64,000 nucleotides of DNA from Puffinus mauretanicus (GCA_023333565.1 JAJKFH010003821.1:248001-312000); one strand, 5' to 3'; shown: positions 1 through 12,981, counted from the first letter of the stretch. A program made the numbers and translations. Notes: a model not told the origin generated them from the sequence alone.

Positions 1-2025
1 TCAGGAGTATGCTGAATAGAACATTAACAATTAATTGTGGATTATGGATTTCAGTTTGCTAAAAGTTTGACATTGACACAGAGTTTATGTATACACATAC
101 ATCTTAAGTGAAAGCTCAGAAAAAACTTCTCCTTTCCCAAGTAAGCACCCATCTGGTAAAAAGAAGAAATATTTAAGTGTATGGCCCTTTCCATAAATGA
201 GGATATTGTGAACGCATTTGGTTTGCCATCGGCTCTGTAGAAACTCTGTCTTTAATTTTAGTAATCTACCTTGAGTTACTGCTTTTCTCTTTTTATTATT
301 TCTGTAATGTTTTCATTTCTTCCCCAGCTACCTCAGTTTGAAATGTTGTCAATAGTCACTTGCAGTATCATTTCCACAATATCTGTTATTTATTTAGATG
401 TTGCTAAGAGTACAATATTTCAACTGTCAAGAAACCTGATGGCTAGACTTTCTCCCCCTTCCTTTGGTTTGAACGACAAGTAAGTAGAACCTTCTAGATA
501 TATTTCTTAATGCTAAGTAGTAACTAGCTCACTAGCTTTGCAGACCTAACACAGAGGAAGAACTAAGTTTTTCTGAAGGAACAATCTCTTTCTATAAGTA
601 CAAAGGATGTCATGTAAGTATTTTCTCAGGTCCTCAGTTCAAGCATTTTTTGTAACAAAGTAATAGGAGTATATGAATTACTCCTTAAACACAAATTTTC
701 AAAGTCTCAAACTTGACTGGGAAGCACCTACATTTCCATTTCCTCTCATCCTTCAGAGCAATGACCTTTAACAGTTCTTCTCCAGTGAAGAGCCCAATGA
801 AGTCAAGGTTAAAGCTCTCACAAACTTCTGTAGTGTCAAGTCTCAGCTGAAGCTGTAAATGAATTGATCAAATAAAAATATGGAAAGATCAGCTCAACTT
901 TCATGAAAGAAATTTTTGTAGGTCAAACCTTTCCCTTATAGTTAACCATTGTTGCAGAAGACCTCAACCTTTACAGCAACTGAAGCAATCATACTGTTCA
1001 AGTTACTCACCGCAAGTAGTCTCTGTCTTCTGTATAAGCCTCTGTTTTTTCATTTTAATTCTGAAAACATAAGTAGCATCAAGGCTTCTCACTGGCAACG
1101 TATCTTCTGCCAATCTTCATCTACCGACCACTGTATTCTGGCTTCCTATTTCTAATGAAGTCCACAAGTACCCTGGAGAAAGCACGATATAGTACCGAAC
1201 TAGTGTTCTTGCTTCAACTACATTTCAAAACAGCCCAATACGATTCTTGGAAAAATTGTTATAAGACAGTCTGCAAATACATCTCATTGCTCCTTATGGG
1301 TTTCAAAACTAGTTGACTTCTCAAGGGTGTAGTAAAAGTGTCCTCTGTTGACTTGGGATCTAAAGGAACTCATCTAATCAAGAGGTCATGAAAACCTCCA
1401 AATTGACCAAGCCAGAGAATCCACTCTCTAATGGCTCTTAATTTATTGTACAATACAAGAAGCCTAGACAACAAGAGAGGCCTGTTATGAATGACACAGT
1501 TGCAAGTGTTCAGTGGTTCTCCTGGGAACTTTACTTAAGCTTCTCTAGACATTAACTCTATATTCCAGGGTGATTTTCTTGCTGTGGAAATACCAGAGAA
1601 CTTCAATGCAAAACTTATCTGCTGACACACTAAAAGACCAGAAAATTATTGCACTGTACCATAGCTCATCCTAATTAAATTGACTCAGATTTCTAAAGTT
1701 CTCTTGACAGATTGTGCCAGCTCTTGTTCCTTGTCATCAGTTAAGTTTAGCTACTCAATAAATGTATCTTCCTTCATAAGAAATAACACCAACAGTTTGT
1801 TACTTTGCTTGAAATGGCCATTTTCTCTCTCAAAATTTCCATTTAAGGTGGAAGGCTAAATTATAGCTACGTACCTCAGGCTGTGTTTCCTACAGCAAGC
1901 CTTTGCAATTACATTTTTACTTCTCTGGAATTTCCTTTTAGAAATGAATGCTTTTAGGCTTAGATCACAAGGAATTTGGCAAAAAAGATCTGGTTATGAT
2001 CTTGAACATATATATGAAATTATGA
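1..2025. other. Unique AT-rich noncoding DNA
   Basis: No gene, RNA gene or repeat family is recognisable here. Open frames are at most 70 codons, with no splice-site pair around them. The sequence is AT-rich with ordinary short A/T runs. Confidence 0.6.
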
Positions 2026-2070
2026 CTATATACATACATATACATATACATATATATAGAGAGAAAGAGA
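2026..2070. repeat. TA/CATA microsatellite with GA-rich end
   Basis: An imperfect run of ACATATA and TACATA units, passing at its right edge into a short AGAGAGAAAGAGA tract. The interrupted units suggest an old microsatellite. No function is implied. Confidence 0.85.
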
Positions 2071-5000
2071 AAATTTAGTATTCAAAGACAATTCTGTATA
2101 TGAATACATGTATTGCAGGTATGTGTGCCTGTTATACGTAGAGAGAGAGATGGGATTCAGATGACTAGAAGTTGAAATAGTAAATATGACATTTGAATAT
2201 TTGATATATTAGCAGAAATGCTTCTTGTCTCTTCCTTTACATGTTATGTAAGTCGATGTTTCAAAGAAAAAAATATGCAAAAAAAGTATGAGACAGCTTG
2301 GTTAGAAAGTAGTGCTGGACAGTGGATAAAGTTTAAAGACATACACTTCTTTGTTGCAACTGCATTGCTGTACATGAAAACAGAAAAATTTGCCAATAGT
2401 ATCTTGTTCTGAACATATGGTGATGTAAGCAGTGTTTCTTGGAGATTTACAATGCCACCTTTGAGAATTTGCATGAATGAAATAAATTAGATGTTGTACA
2501 GAAATGCTAGGAATGCTTTCCCAGAAGAAAGTACATTACAGCTGAAATGTGCCAGTCTTTTGTTTTCAGCAATAATATAGAGCATTAAGTAAGATGTGTT
2601 TCTTACCATAAAACTTCACTCACATATATTCAGTTAAATACTGGGCAACCTCTTTGGTTAACGGTTGTGGTTTCTTATCACAATCATTTCCTATTCAAAT
2701 AACATTATTATCAACATCAGTAAAAACATGATATCTTTTTTGTGCATAATTTTATTCTTAAATGTATTCATTATGATTTTGGTGTCAGTTTGAAACAGGC
2801 CAGAGACACTGTTGGTGGCATAATCACCTAAAACAGATGATTACACCCTGTAAATGCAGAGGGTTTCAGTGTATTGTCAAAGTCACAGGTATCAAATCAA
2901 AGAAGTTGCAGCAGCAGTCATGAAAAGGTTGTGTGGATGTTCTGCAAATTGTCCTTGGGCAACAAGAATATGCCCATCCTATTACCCACTACGTAGCCAA
3001 TCCAGTTTGGTCACTCAGGAACTGTGATTTGAGTTCCAGGGAGATGAGGGAATTGATATTAGTTATTTCTTTGAGGCACAACTTTAGTTCATATATTTCT
3101 CCATGACAGTTATTTTTTTTCAGTAGCCTTTTTCTCCAAAGGTTTTAATTGCAGCAAAAATGACTTTTCATCCCATTTTCTCATAGATCTTACAACTGAA
3201 GGAAATATGACAGACTAGCTTTCCTGTCAGGATTTGTCTTGATGCTTTCCATATATCCTTTTCATCCGAAGGATTTTTGAAGTTGCCTTAAAATCCAATA
3301 AAATTAACCCCTACTTACTGATTTGAGCTTAAAAGACCAATGCTTAAAAGAATGTCTGAATACTTGCTGTTCTTATGGGACCCAATTAAGAAAATGTAAA
3401 TTTCATTCTTCAAGCCCTAATTTCAAAATGATGATAAATAAAATCATTGCTGCCAATCCCAGACTTTTGGGCTGTGAAATAGGAGCTGTGTTTTGGGTAC
3501 TGTTATGTATGTGTATGCATTTGTGTACACACAGCTATACTTATTGCTAAATTTGGAATCTTCATGTCCACAAATAATCTTTCTAGGTTGAGCTGAGAAA
3601 GCACATTCTTGTGGGACTAATTTTGAGTTAAATATTAAAGATATATTCTGTTGCATTTCTTTCTGCCATCTCATGCCAATTCCCACCATATATTTAAAAA
3701 CAGTTTTAGAAGTCATTGCAGGAATAAAGCATAAATCAAACTGTAGATTGCTAAGAGAGAAGAGGCCTTTTTCTACCCTTCATTGTCCCAGGCAGACAGC
3801 CATCCTCTTTTCCTTCCAGTCTAGACTACCTAGGCGCACACTCAAGAGGCATTGCAGAAAAGTGCTGCTCCCTGACACCATCTGCTCTGAGCCTCTCCTT
3901 ACTGCAACTGTCAATATGTGAACACATTAAAGACTTCTCTTCTTTTGATATGTGAGCATTGCCTTGGGATATGCTGGTCACATCATTTTCTCTCAGTAGA
4001 TAATGATTTCCCACCCTCTACCTTGTCCTGAGTTGGGATTTGTGAGGAAGGGAAAGGCTTGTCCTATTGGCTTTAAAACCCAGTTTTCTGGGACCTGTGA
4101 TGTATCTTTTATCAAAAGGGAAATATGTCAAGCCTATTGAAGATCATCTAAAATCTCTCTCCTGTCTTTCAAGGACCTCCAACCCACACAGCCTCTCTTC
4201 ATGTGAAATGTATCTGCTGTTCTCAAGCTCATTTTCAGCACTCTTTTGACACTTATTTTTCTGCAATCTTCCTATTCCACCATGAAATAAAGCTTCATCA
4301 TTGGCAGGAGACTGTGAAAATGAGCACACAAGTGTTAGGATCTTCCAGATAGCCAAAATCTTATGGTAATTCAAGACATCAAATCAAGGTAGTACTGGAG
4401 GAAACAAGAAGGCAGGAGTTCACAGTAGAAGTCCCGAGTGACTCTTCCACAACAGCATGAATCAATTCGCTTCCGCCAAGGGATCTGGGTGACATTTTGG
4501 CTCTATGATAAGATGTGGCCAGATCCTGCAACCCCAGACATACCTTAGTATGAGAGACATGCTTGAGTACTTTTCTATAGCTACCCCAACAAAATTGGCA
4601 TGACCAGCTGTCCAGCATTGCAGGAGCTGTATGCCACCGTGAAGTATTTCTCCTTGTTAAGTTATGAACTCTTTAAACAGACATTTAAATTTCATTCAGG
4701 AACAATTTCTCCTAACTCTAGTCCAGACAGGGTTTTGAAGAGATAAGTGTTGGACAGGCCTGCACTGACCTCCTATAAAAGTCAAACCCATTCTGTTCGG
4801 AACAACTTTTGACAGAAAAGAGAGAGAAATAGAGCCCAAGACTGTGAAGGAGAAGCTGTTGGCTGAAATGCAGCCAAGAGGTTTCAGGCAACCTCCTGTA
4901 GAAGGCAGTACCCCAGAGCAAGCACACTATTTGTCCCCACCTAGGGTTAGCCTGGCTTCCCCCAAATAGGCACTGGGGTTCAAATGGTAATAAATGTCCT

Positions 5001-6517
5001 CAGGAGCCTAAAAGGGTACTTCAGGGATGAGAAAAGGACAACTGGCATGCTGCATTCCCTAGTTACTGCTACCTGCATGTTTTTTACCTCTCATCTCCCA
5101 GCTTTATTAGTCAACTAATTTATTGAAAAAAAAGTTGGATGACTGTGAGATCTAGTCAGCAGCTTCATTGTTTTGTTATAACTCAGACTATAGAAGGACA
5201 AAAAAATGTCAGAAACTATTGACCTTGCTGCTCGAACAGTTTCTTTTCTTCAGTCTGCATGTTTTGCAGCCATGGAGGGGAGAAGCAGTAAAACCTGTGT
5301 TTCTGATCTCCCTGTAGCAGTACAGTAACCATACCTCATATATTTACCTGCCAAGAAAATATGCTGCTTTTCTTCATGGAAGGACTGAAGATTTATATGT
5401 CTTGTCTTTGTGCTGTGCACATCAACTCCAGCTCATGGCTTCAATAGCTACATCAGTTAGGACCCTTTGAAACGATCAGCTGGAGGCAGCAGATATTCCC
5501 AAGTTCAATCAGAAAGGAGCCAATCACAGGCATTTTGGGTCTCCAAAATCAGTGTGACTTCCTTGGTCTATGCTGTGCCGCTAAACCAATTCATTTATGA
5601 ATTGGACATAGCTGATCCTCCCCAGCTCCACACTAGCTATGCTTTTAGTCCATCGAGGAATCAGGTGTCTCACATGAAATTGCAAGCTGACTCATAGACA
5701 CCGTCTATGGTGTGATGTAAGGGCTGCCATCTAATTCTGATCAAACTGTGCCATTTGAAAGGAGAACAGAAACAATTTAGCTAGCAAAAATGAAGTTCTT
5801 CACAGAAGGCTCCATCATCTGCATTCCCATTTTTATGCCGATGATTTGATAATCGGGCTTTTTGTTCTAAAACACTTTCTCATGCAAAAATGTACAATCA
5901 ATCATTTTTGTTCACATTGCACACTGACATTTATTGGTACCTTTAATATACAGTTTCCATGAATTGTGTTATAGCCAGATGAAGGGAATAGCTGACTTGA
6001 ACTTTTAGGTCACTAATTCTTCATAGATTAGCGCTGTCAGCACTGATGGATGAAGGGGGAGATCTGTCAGAATGGATGTGAGGGGTTTCACTCCTGCTTT
6101 GTAAATCATGCAGGAAATCTCAGTGTAAACTAAGCCTCTGCCTGTCACAAAAGTTAAAACACCACAAGCAGAGCAGTAACCTCCCAGTTAAATTGGTTTT
6201 TTTGTTGCAGTTGATCAAATTTCTTATAATCCTTCCCACTTGTTTTGTCTAGTGTTGCATTAGTGATGAAAGGCCTTGGGATTTATTAAAAGAATGTAAA
6301 AGCAGAACAGAACAAAATAAAACAGCCCAGAAATTCATGAGCAGGGAAAAATATGTAATGCCTTTCTGTATGATCTCATCAGTGATCACAATTCCCATGG
6401 AAGTCGTGTGGGTGCAGAGCTGTGTGACACTCTCCAGGAGTGACCCTGGTTTTTCCACTGGACACCGACAAACTGAGCAGTGGTTTAAAGCACTCTGGAG
6501 TTTCTTTCCTGGGAAGC
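2071..6517. other. Unique noncoding DNA, no gene seen
   Basis: About 4.4 kb without a recognisable coding exon, RNA gene or interspersed repeat. The frames present are short (99 codons or fewer), overlap on both strands and resemble no family I know. A weak GAGA run lies near 2142-2149. Confidence 0.55.
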
Positions 6518-6532
6518 AAAAAAAAAAAAAAA
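6518..6532. repeat. A15 homopolymer
   Basis: Fifteen consecutive A. The preceding 100 bases hold no polyadenylation signal and no recognisable retroposed sequence, so I treat it as a simple repeat and not as the tail of a retrocopy. Confidence 0.85.
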
Positions 6533-6705
6533 GCCCATCAATTTGCAAACAACCTGTTTGAGTTTCCCATTCTGTATTTCCAAAAAAAAAAATCCCTCTC
6601 CTTCCTCTCCAAAGTAAAAAGAAAGGTTTTATTTCATGTCATTGGTACAGGGACAAAAACCTTACATCATCAAGTGGAGCAGTGGTGGAATGGGAGTTAT
6701 GTCAT

Positions 6706-6742
6706 CTTTTTTTTTTCTTTTTTTTTTTATTTCCTTTTTTTT
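6706..6742. repeat. T-rich low-complexity tract
   Basis: Runs of T interrupted by single C and A bases, ending at a TTAATTAA palindrome at about 6740-6747. It could be the reverse-complement A-tail of an old minus-strand insertion, but nothing recognisable lies downstream except the local 36-bp repeat. Confidence 0.8.
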
Positions 6743-6771
6743 AATTAAGTGATCCCTCTTAACTTCCATGG

Positions 6772-6862
6772 TTGCAGACTTGCCTCCTTACAAGATTTTC
6801 TCTTCAGTACAGGATTTTCCCCTCAGTTGCAGACCTTCCTCCTTACAGGATTTTCCCCTCAG
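6772..6862. repeat. Local tandem repeat, 36-bp unit (2.5 copies)
   Basis: Two 36-bp copies at 6772-6807 and 6827-6862 are separated by a truncated 19-bp copy at 6808-6826. Full units begin TTGCAGAC, and all three end in a GATTTTC...TTCAG or CCCTCAG block. The copies differ at only a few positions, so the duplication looks fairly recent next to the surrounding unique sequence. It is too short to be called a satellite. Confidence 0.85.
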
Positions 6863-7509
6863 TATTCCTTCAGGGTGGGCCCCTTACATGGGGCAGAGAC
6901 ACACAGCTCCAGCCTTTAAATTAAAGCTGACTGATGTATTTTTTGAGACTACCCCCTATAGCTATACATTTTTTACCTGTTATAGGAAGTAGTTTCACCC
7001 TCTGAGAGGTTTTCTTGTTCTCATCCATGAGACAGTAATGCGTTCGCATACAGTGAAGCAGCTGGGTCAGGCTGAATTCCAGTAACAAATTGTCATTAAA
7101 AAAATGTATAGATGTATTAAAAAATATCTATGTGCTCTCTTCATCCATTAGAGGAAATCACAGGGAGTCTGGCCTCTCATTCAGTAGATCCTAAGCACTG
7201 CCAGAAACATCCCAATTTTGCTTTAAAGAAACTATCAAATGCTGATTGTCAGCATTTATGCCTTGTAGTTTCAGTAATTTATAGCGAGATTGATAAAAAA
7301 AGGCAAAGAAGAGGTGACAGAAAGATCTTGGTTATTTAAGCCAACCAGGGAAAGCTTGGAGGAGAGACAACTTCCTTTTGTGAATAAGATCTGAGTAAAT
7401 AAGGGAACACAGATCACTGAATAAGCTTCCCCTTGGGAGGAAGAAAAGCTCTTTAAGCACAATAACTGGCTCTGAATAAATTTAGACTGGAAATCATAAG
7501 TCTCCTACC
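6863..7509. other. Unique noncoding DNA
   Basis: No gene is seen. A short inverted repeat, ATGCG-TT-CGCAT, lies at 7038-7049 inside an otherwise CpG-poor stretch. It may be a factor binding site but is too short to assign. Confidence 0.5.
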
Positions 7510-7700
7510 AGTAGGGCAGTGATGTTCTAGAATAAGCTTCCAGCTGGAGCTGAAGGAATATGTGAGCCAAGTAATTCCTAAGACAGAGATAGATGATTAC
7601 TTTATGAAGGCATTAATTATTGCATGTCCAGCGGTGATCCAGGGACTGGCATGAAAGAGGGTCCTTCCAGTCCCATGTTCTTAGGAGCAATGCCTTAAGA
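7510..7700 (+). mobile_element. Old CR1/L3-like LINE 3' fragment
   Basis: The segment follows the order of motifs in the 3' untranslated region of CR1-superfamily LINEs. It has a GAATAAGCTTCCAGC block, a GATAGATGATTA block, then GATCCAGGGACTGG and GGGTCCTTCCAGTCCCATG, matching the 'dispersed G/T-rich then CCTTCCAGCCCCATGTTCT' end of old CR1 subfamilies. It is heavily diverged and has no coding sequence. The family is assigned from memory. A RepeatMasker run against sauropsid libraries would settle the subfamily. Confidence 0.55.
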
Positions 7701-7910
7701 CAAAAGCTGTCTCTACCCAGAAGGGCATTTCTCATTTAGTACTCTTAGGATAGAATAGTCAGTATCAAAGTATAACTGTTAAGTCTAAAACACTCTCAGG
7801 GTAAAATAAGACAGGAGGTGGGCTGCACTTTCTCTTACCAATGCTAATTTTGTGCCAGAGAGATATTACTGATTTTGGTGGAATACCTCCTTGTTTGAGG
7901 ATGTATGATT

Positions 7911-7958
7911 GAAAATAATATAATAATAATAACTAATTAAAAACTAATTAAAAAAAAA
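7911..7958. repeat. AT-rich low-complexity tract (TAA/TTAAAA units)
   Basis: ATAATA repeats followed by a duplicated AACTAATTAAAA unit, ending in a run of A. Confidence 0.8.
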
Positions 7959-8164
7959 CCTAAGGGTTATTAGAGCTTTACTATTGTCCTAAAAAAATCT
8001 GGAAAGGAGACAATGGGACAAGCAAGATCTAAGTTCTTTCATTTTTAATAGTTCTCTCCTTTTACGACTTTCCTGAATGATTTCCAAAGTATTTCTGGCT
8101 TAGGGTCCTCCTAATTGCCCCTTGGAAATTTGGGGACACACGGCTGAATCAATTTTTAAAATAT

Positions 8165-8345
8165 AACTGGTCCTGTATTATGTGCTTGTAGCTCGAGCTG
8201 CAACGAGAGAACGAAATTTCAGAGTGTCTTTTGACTCTGTGCGCTATTACGTCTTGTCTTGATGATCCATTGATATGGTTTGCTACTGGTTGAATGGTTT
8301 ATTAAATGCCTTTCAGCCTGTGTTGTATCGGCACATCACTCATTA
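8165..8345. promoter_or_regulatory. Candidate conserved noncoding segment with palindrome
   Basis: Compact high-complexity sequence with several CpGs in an otherwise CpG-depleted neighbourhood. An 18-bp near-perfect palindrome at 8186-8203 is centred on AGCTCGAGCT, with one mismatch that would be a G-U pair in RNA. A second small hairpin, CAGAGT...ACTCTG, follows at about 8220-8239. Seen: the palindromes and CpGs. Inferred: possible regulatory constraint. No homology was tested. Confidence 0.25.
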
Positions 8346-9117
8346 CAGACACTTCAAGAGCCATCAGCCCTGCAAACAGGGTCTGAGTAATGAAGACCCT
8401 TCTTCTTCTGGTGTGAATACAGAGAAAGGGAAATCATTCAGGCTCTTGTTCCAGCAAGAGGGTGGCACTTGAATTGCTTGTAATCATGGTTACTGAGAGC
8501 CATTAGACAAGAAGGTTATTACTTAGCTTTGTCTTACAACATGGGTTTCAATGGCTGTTGTTAAACTGTGGGGCAAAAAGCTCCGTGGGCAGAAAGAGAT
8601 CTGTCCCAATTCCACAATCGTCATCTGATAAAGAGAGTTAATGGAGTACATCACACTTCTGCAAACCCAGTTTTCCTCCCAAAGGACGCAGAGACGGTGC
8701 ATACCAAAGTCCCCCGGGTCAGTGTCAGGCTGGGACCAAGGTGTGCGGCCTCGACGCACAGGCTGAAGGGTACAGAATAGTTAGTGTAGACCCAACCAGT
8801 ATCACCATGGAGATCTCACACTTGTTTCCATGACATTTATTGGTATTTTCAGTTCTTCACGAGTGGTGAACAGGAATGAAAAAGACAGGCATTCTACTTT
8901 ATGGAAAGTGAAAAAGAAAACATGCAGCACACTTTAAATTCACTGTTTAAGTGATTGTTTTTAAATCTTTATATTAACTGTATAATAGCTTTTTTCCAAG
9001 CAGTAAATATCCTCTGTTATGTATTTTTGTATCATTTGTTACTGTCCTGTGACTGGACCTAATAATAAATATAAGCAGGAGTTTTATTCAGGCTTTAGTT
9101 AGATACTAAATAGAGAC
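8346..9117. other. Unique noncoding DNA
   Basis: No gene or repeat is recognised. Two frames of 70 and 78 codons overlap on opposite strands at 8523-8780 and are treated as chance. Confidence 0.5.
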
Positions 9118-9323
9118 AATTGGACTTAAACATAAGAAAAAACTGTTTTACTGTGAGAGTGATCAAACCCTGGAGCATGTGGCCCAGGGAGGTAGTGGAG
9201 TGGAAATGTTCAAACCCTGACTGGGTATAGCCCTGGGTAACCGACCCTGCTTCGTCGGGGGGTTGGACTGGAAGATCTTCAGAAGTGTCTTCCAGCCCCA
9301 GCGATTCTGTGGTTCTGTGATAT
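9118..9323 (+). mobile_element. CR1 LINE, 5'-truncated 3' end
   Basis: A clear CR1 3' region. It has GGACTTAAACATAAG, then a tract encoding the typical ACTGTGAGAGTGATCAAACC and GGCCCAGGGAGGT blocks, then GGTTGGACTGGAAGATCTTC and CTTCCAGCCCCA. It terminates in the CR1 octamer microsatellite, ATTCTGTGGTTCTGTGAT. It is severely 5'-truncated with no ORF left, as is usual for CR1. Divergence from the remembered consensus is moderate. This is the strongest evidence in the window for an avian or sauropsid genome. Confidence 0.93.
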
Positions 9324-12300
9324 CAAAGCAGATACATAAGAAGCCATACCACCAGACACTAACCTAAAAAGTACCAGGATTTCTTTTTGCTGATGTGAGC
9401 GGGAATTGAACAAGATCATGGGTGGCGTGCAGCCTTGCCAGGAAATCTAAGATGTGCTTTGTTAGAAGTGTAGGGTTAATAAAAGCATCCTTTCTGTGAG
9501 ATCTATTTTTATTTTCAATAACTAAGGGGCACTTCCCACTTTTTCTGTTGAACTGCACATGTTTTCTCTTACTGCTGCTGTCCATATTTTTCTGTGACAC
9601 CAATATATACCAATAAATATTGTTCTCTAAGGCAGACCACAGAGAATAGCAACTTACCCTAAGAGAAACAACAGCTTTTATCACTTAGAGGAGAGTGCAA
9701 GAGAGAGTGGTACATCATACATGATATGTTGATTTTATAAAATAATTAACAGAAGACTCAGACCCTATATTTGTAGCAATGTATCAGTATTAGAGTTTTA
9801 CATTTTCCAGTCTCCTTTATTTCTTCACTGCATCAGCAAATAAAAATAAAAACTGCTTAAATAAATAGCTAATGAAATCTTAGCAGTCTTAAAAGAAATA
9901 TTGGTTTGTTGGGGTTTTTTTTGCCAGAAAGCTGAATTATAGGACATCTGTTGTTCTATTCTCTGCTACCTAAGAATGAAACTTTTTTATTGTTTACTAG
10001 TCTGATCTTAGAAATTGTTCACAAAACATGCTTGATAAATAATGATAGCTTCTGGGGAAAAAATTAGATCTGGGGCATTGATGATTTTAAAATCACAGTG
10101 TATTAGAATAAGGCTGAGATAATCTCTCTGCCAGACTGGTTTCCTTCTATTTTGGAGGTCTCCTGTTGTATTTTAACAGGTCTTAAATTGTTCTTTCTAG
10201 AATTCATAGCAAATTTCAAAGATATTTAGATCAAACCCAGGTCATGGTTATTAGCTCTGCTTCACACCATTCAAACATCATAATAACTAGTATTGAGTGG
10301 TTCTTGCATAGGTGGAGCATGGATTTGAGAGATTTCTGAACTCCTATGGGTTCCTATTGAAGTTCTTGTATTTTTGACAGGCTGTCCAAGGTCAAAGAAT
10401 AGGCCAAAAGTTATGAATGCATTTTAAGTTCTTATATTAATAACTATGACATTAAAAAACAACAGCAGTAAAATGTTTTCATATAAATAGATTAATTTAC
10501 AGCGATGCTTATAAGTACTGAGATGTTCTGGGCAGACCAGTACAAGAAGGTTCTGCACATAGATATTACTATGGCTTGATATTTCTTTGTATTGTTTCCA
10601 GATTTAAAAACATTTCCAAGTTTCTGTGCACTGGTACGCCACCACGCTGTATTGCAGTCATATCATGCCACTTTACTTGAGTCAAGCATATAGCGTACAT
10701 CACCATAGCAACTGTAAGTCAAATTAGAGATATTTTGCATATGACTTTGAGTATGACTTTGAGTATGTTATGTTAGTGCTGTGTCAATGTCTTAAATTTC
10801 TCTAGTTTTATACCGTGCCAAATTCATTGTCTGCTCCATGTATTTCACACTGTAAGGGCAGAGTCAGGCCCTGTGATTTTAAGTTCCAATAGGGTGTTTT
10901 CAAGAAGTGGTGGCTACACCTCGGAAGCTTTGATGGGCTGGGAAGGTTTAGATAAACATCCCAATGATTTCTTGAACCATCTGAATCTCTCAAGCCTACA
11001 AAACTGGACTGGAATGTTTTCAGAGTATAACTTGATCTGTAAAGTTTGCATCATTTCTGCCTCTTCTTACAAATTCTGCTCACATTTCCTTACCCGTAAA
11101 ATATCTTCCCAAAGTCACTGGAATGGCAAAGGTAGAAGCAAGGCATGATTCTGAGGCACAGACTTGATCTGCAATTGGAAGTTCCAATAAGTGATATTTA
11201 AAAAATTTTTTTACATTTAAAAAGTTCCTGGTGGACTCAATTCTAGGTTGTACAAGGCTCTTCTCCTCTAAGGCACTCAGTGATTAGACAGCCGTAGAGT
11301 GCAGTGTGATAGGGCAGCTAAAGAAATGGCTGAATGGAGACTGAAGGATATCACTGTTTGTTTCTGTCTTTTGACTAGGACAAGCCAAAGAAGAATCTAG
11401 CTCAGAGAAAAAAAGTGAGGGGTTTTTGTCCTTGTTTCCCATGCATGTAAGTATCACTCCGAAAGCTCCAACACAACCATGTCCTCAGTTTGTCACTTGT
11501 GAAAACACACGCACCAGCAGCTTGCAGATGATTTGCTAAAACTCTAGTTTTTGCATATATGCAGATATTCTCCTCCTAGAAAATGCCAAAGGCTAGTCAC
11601 GTACTGCATTTCTGCTCCACCAGTACTTTCAGGTCTCAAACGCTCAGATAAAGCAGCATTCTGTTTTGCTCAGACAGACCCCAAGCCAGCACCTTCCAGA
11701 ACAAAATCTGCTTACTAGAATTCACACAATGTTTCTAAGTTACGTGTTGGGTTTGATGCAGTCTGTGTCAAAGGCTCCCACTGATACCTCTGCACAGAAC
11801 TGTGCCATTACTGTCTTTCCAAAACTATGGACCACAGCCAAGATTAACTAAAAAAATATCTGTTATATGATTTCCCCAAAGAAAAGAAAACCACAACAAA
11901 TCGTTAACATTAGAGGTTACCCAGCAATACAAAAGCTTGAAGAATGAAATAGTACTTTGAATGGTGATCAGTACAGGATATATGTAGAGGTCTAGGAAGT
12001 TGGGCAGCTTCCATTCTAATTATTTCTTCATTGACATAATTAACCACAGATCAATATCTCTGGGACTTTTTTTGGTAAATGAATCAAGTGGTAAAGTACC
12101 CGGCTGAACCTGTATTCAAAAAGGTAAGTAAATTTCACACTCATTACATGAAGCTTTTAAGCTCCTGTAAATAGCTTCTTGTAAAATCTGAATGACATCA
12201 CCAAAAATTTTTTCTGGGAAATAATGTGTTTCTTGTTCCCTGCACAGTCTTTGCATGCAGAGACTGATACTATGCATCAATTTCATCTCTTTTAGGAGAA

Positions 12301-12840
12301 AAGCTTATTACCTCATATTACAGCCATTATTAATACATTATGAAAATAATAGCAGGTTAGCTGTTACAGTGATTTAAAAAGCACCTGCTAGAAAAGCAGT
12401 ATAAAGCTATGATGAACATTTTAAGAAGTGTCTTCAACTTACTTGCAAGGTTCTGATAAAGTGTTACTAAATGCCTAAACCTGAAGAATTGAAAGTAAAA
12501 ATTCTAGCGTTCTGCACCACGAGCTCATCTCTCCGTGTGATCATCTAGCAATTTCATTCTTTGTTTCACCAGCTGAAAGAGCCACCCAGGGCTCCCTGAA
12601 TACTGACTCCTTGCAAATTATCCTGTTCCATGGCAGGTGACAGGAGAAATAAAATCACCATCCCCTTTGCCTCATCTTTATTATCCCAATCAGATCATTC
12701 TCTTTTTTTCTTCTATAATCACAACAGAGTGCCAATAAGAGAATATTCTGATGTCAGCAAATGGTTCCTTAATTGAGGATCTGAAAAGTACTCTATTTGT
12801 ATTCGATTTGTAGATAAATGGTTCCGGTTTTCAAGTACGG
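9324..12840. other. Unique noncoding DNA, no gene seen
   Basis: About 3.5 kb without recognised features, apart from a 12-bp direct duplication of ATGACTTTGAGT at 10741-10764. Frames reach 106 codons (minus strand, 9364-9684), with no family resemblance. Confidence 0.55.
10741..10764. repeat. 12-bp tandem duplication
   Basis: ATGACTTTGAGT occurs twice in direct succession, followed by a partial ATGTTATG. This is a perfect small duplication, probably from replication slippage. Confidence 0.85.
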
Positions 12841-12842
12841 TA

Positions 12843-12981
12843 CAGTGCACTCTACTTAATCGGGATGTGCTTAATCAGAAAAATCATTTAATGGGACATT
12901 GTTCGGGGATCCATTTTAAGCCCAGTGATAATTAATAGCAATGAGTGCTGATTAATGGTAAAAGAGTAATTCTGCATACTG
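12843..12981. mobile_element. Possible short Tigger/pogo-like MITE relic
   Basis: The left edge reads TA then CAGTGCACTCTACTTAATC, resembling a pogo/Tigger terminal inverted repeat (CAGT..., TA target). The right edge, at 12950-12981, reads GATTAATGG...AGAG...CATACTG, a decayed inverted counterpart. TTAATC motifs recur within the left part at about 15-bp spacing. The length of about 140 bp suits a MITE. The right TA is not preserved and the terminal match is imperfect, so chance similarity remains possible. Confidence 0.3.
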
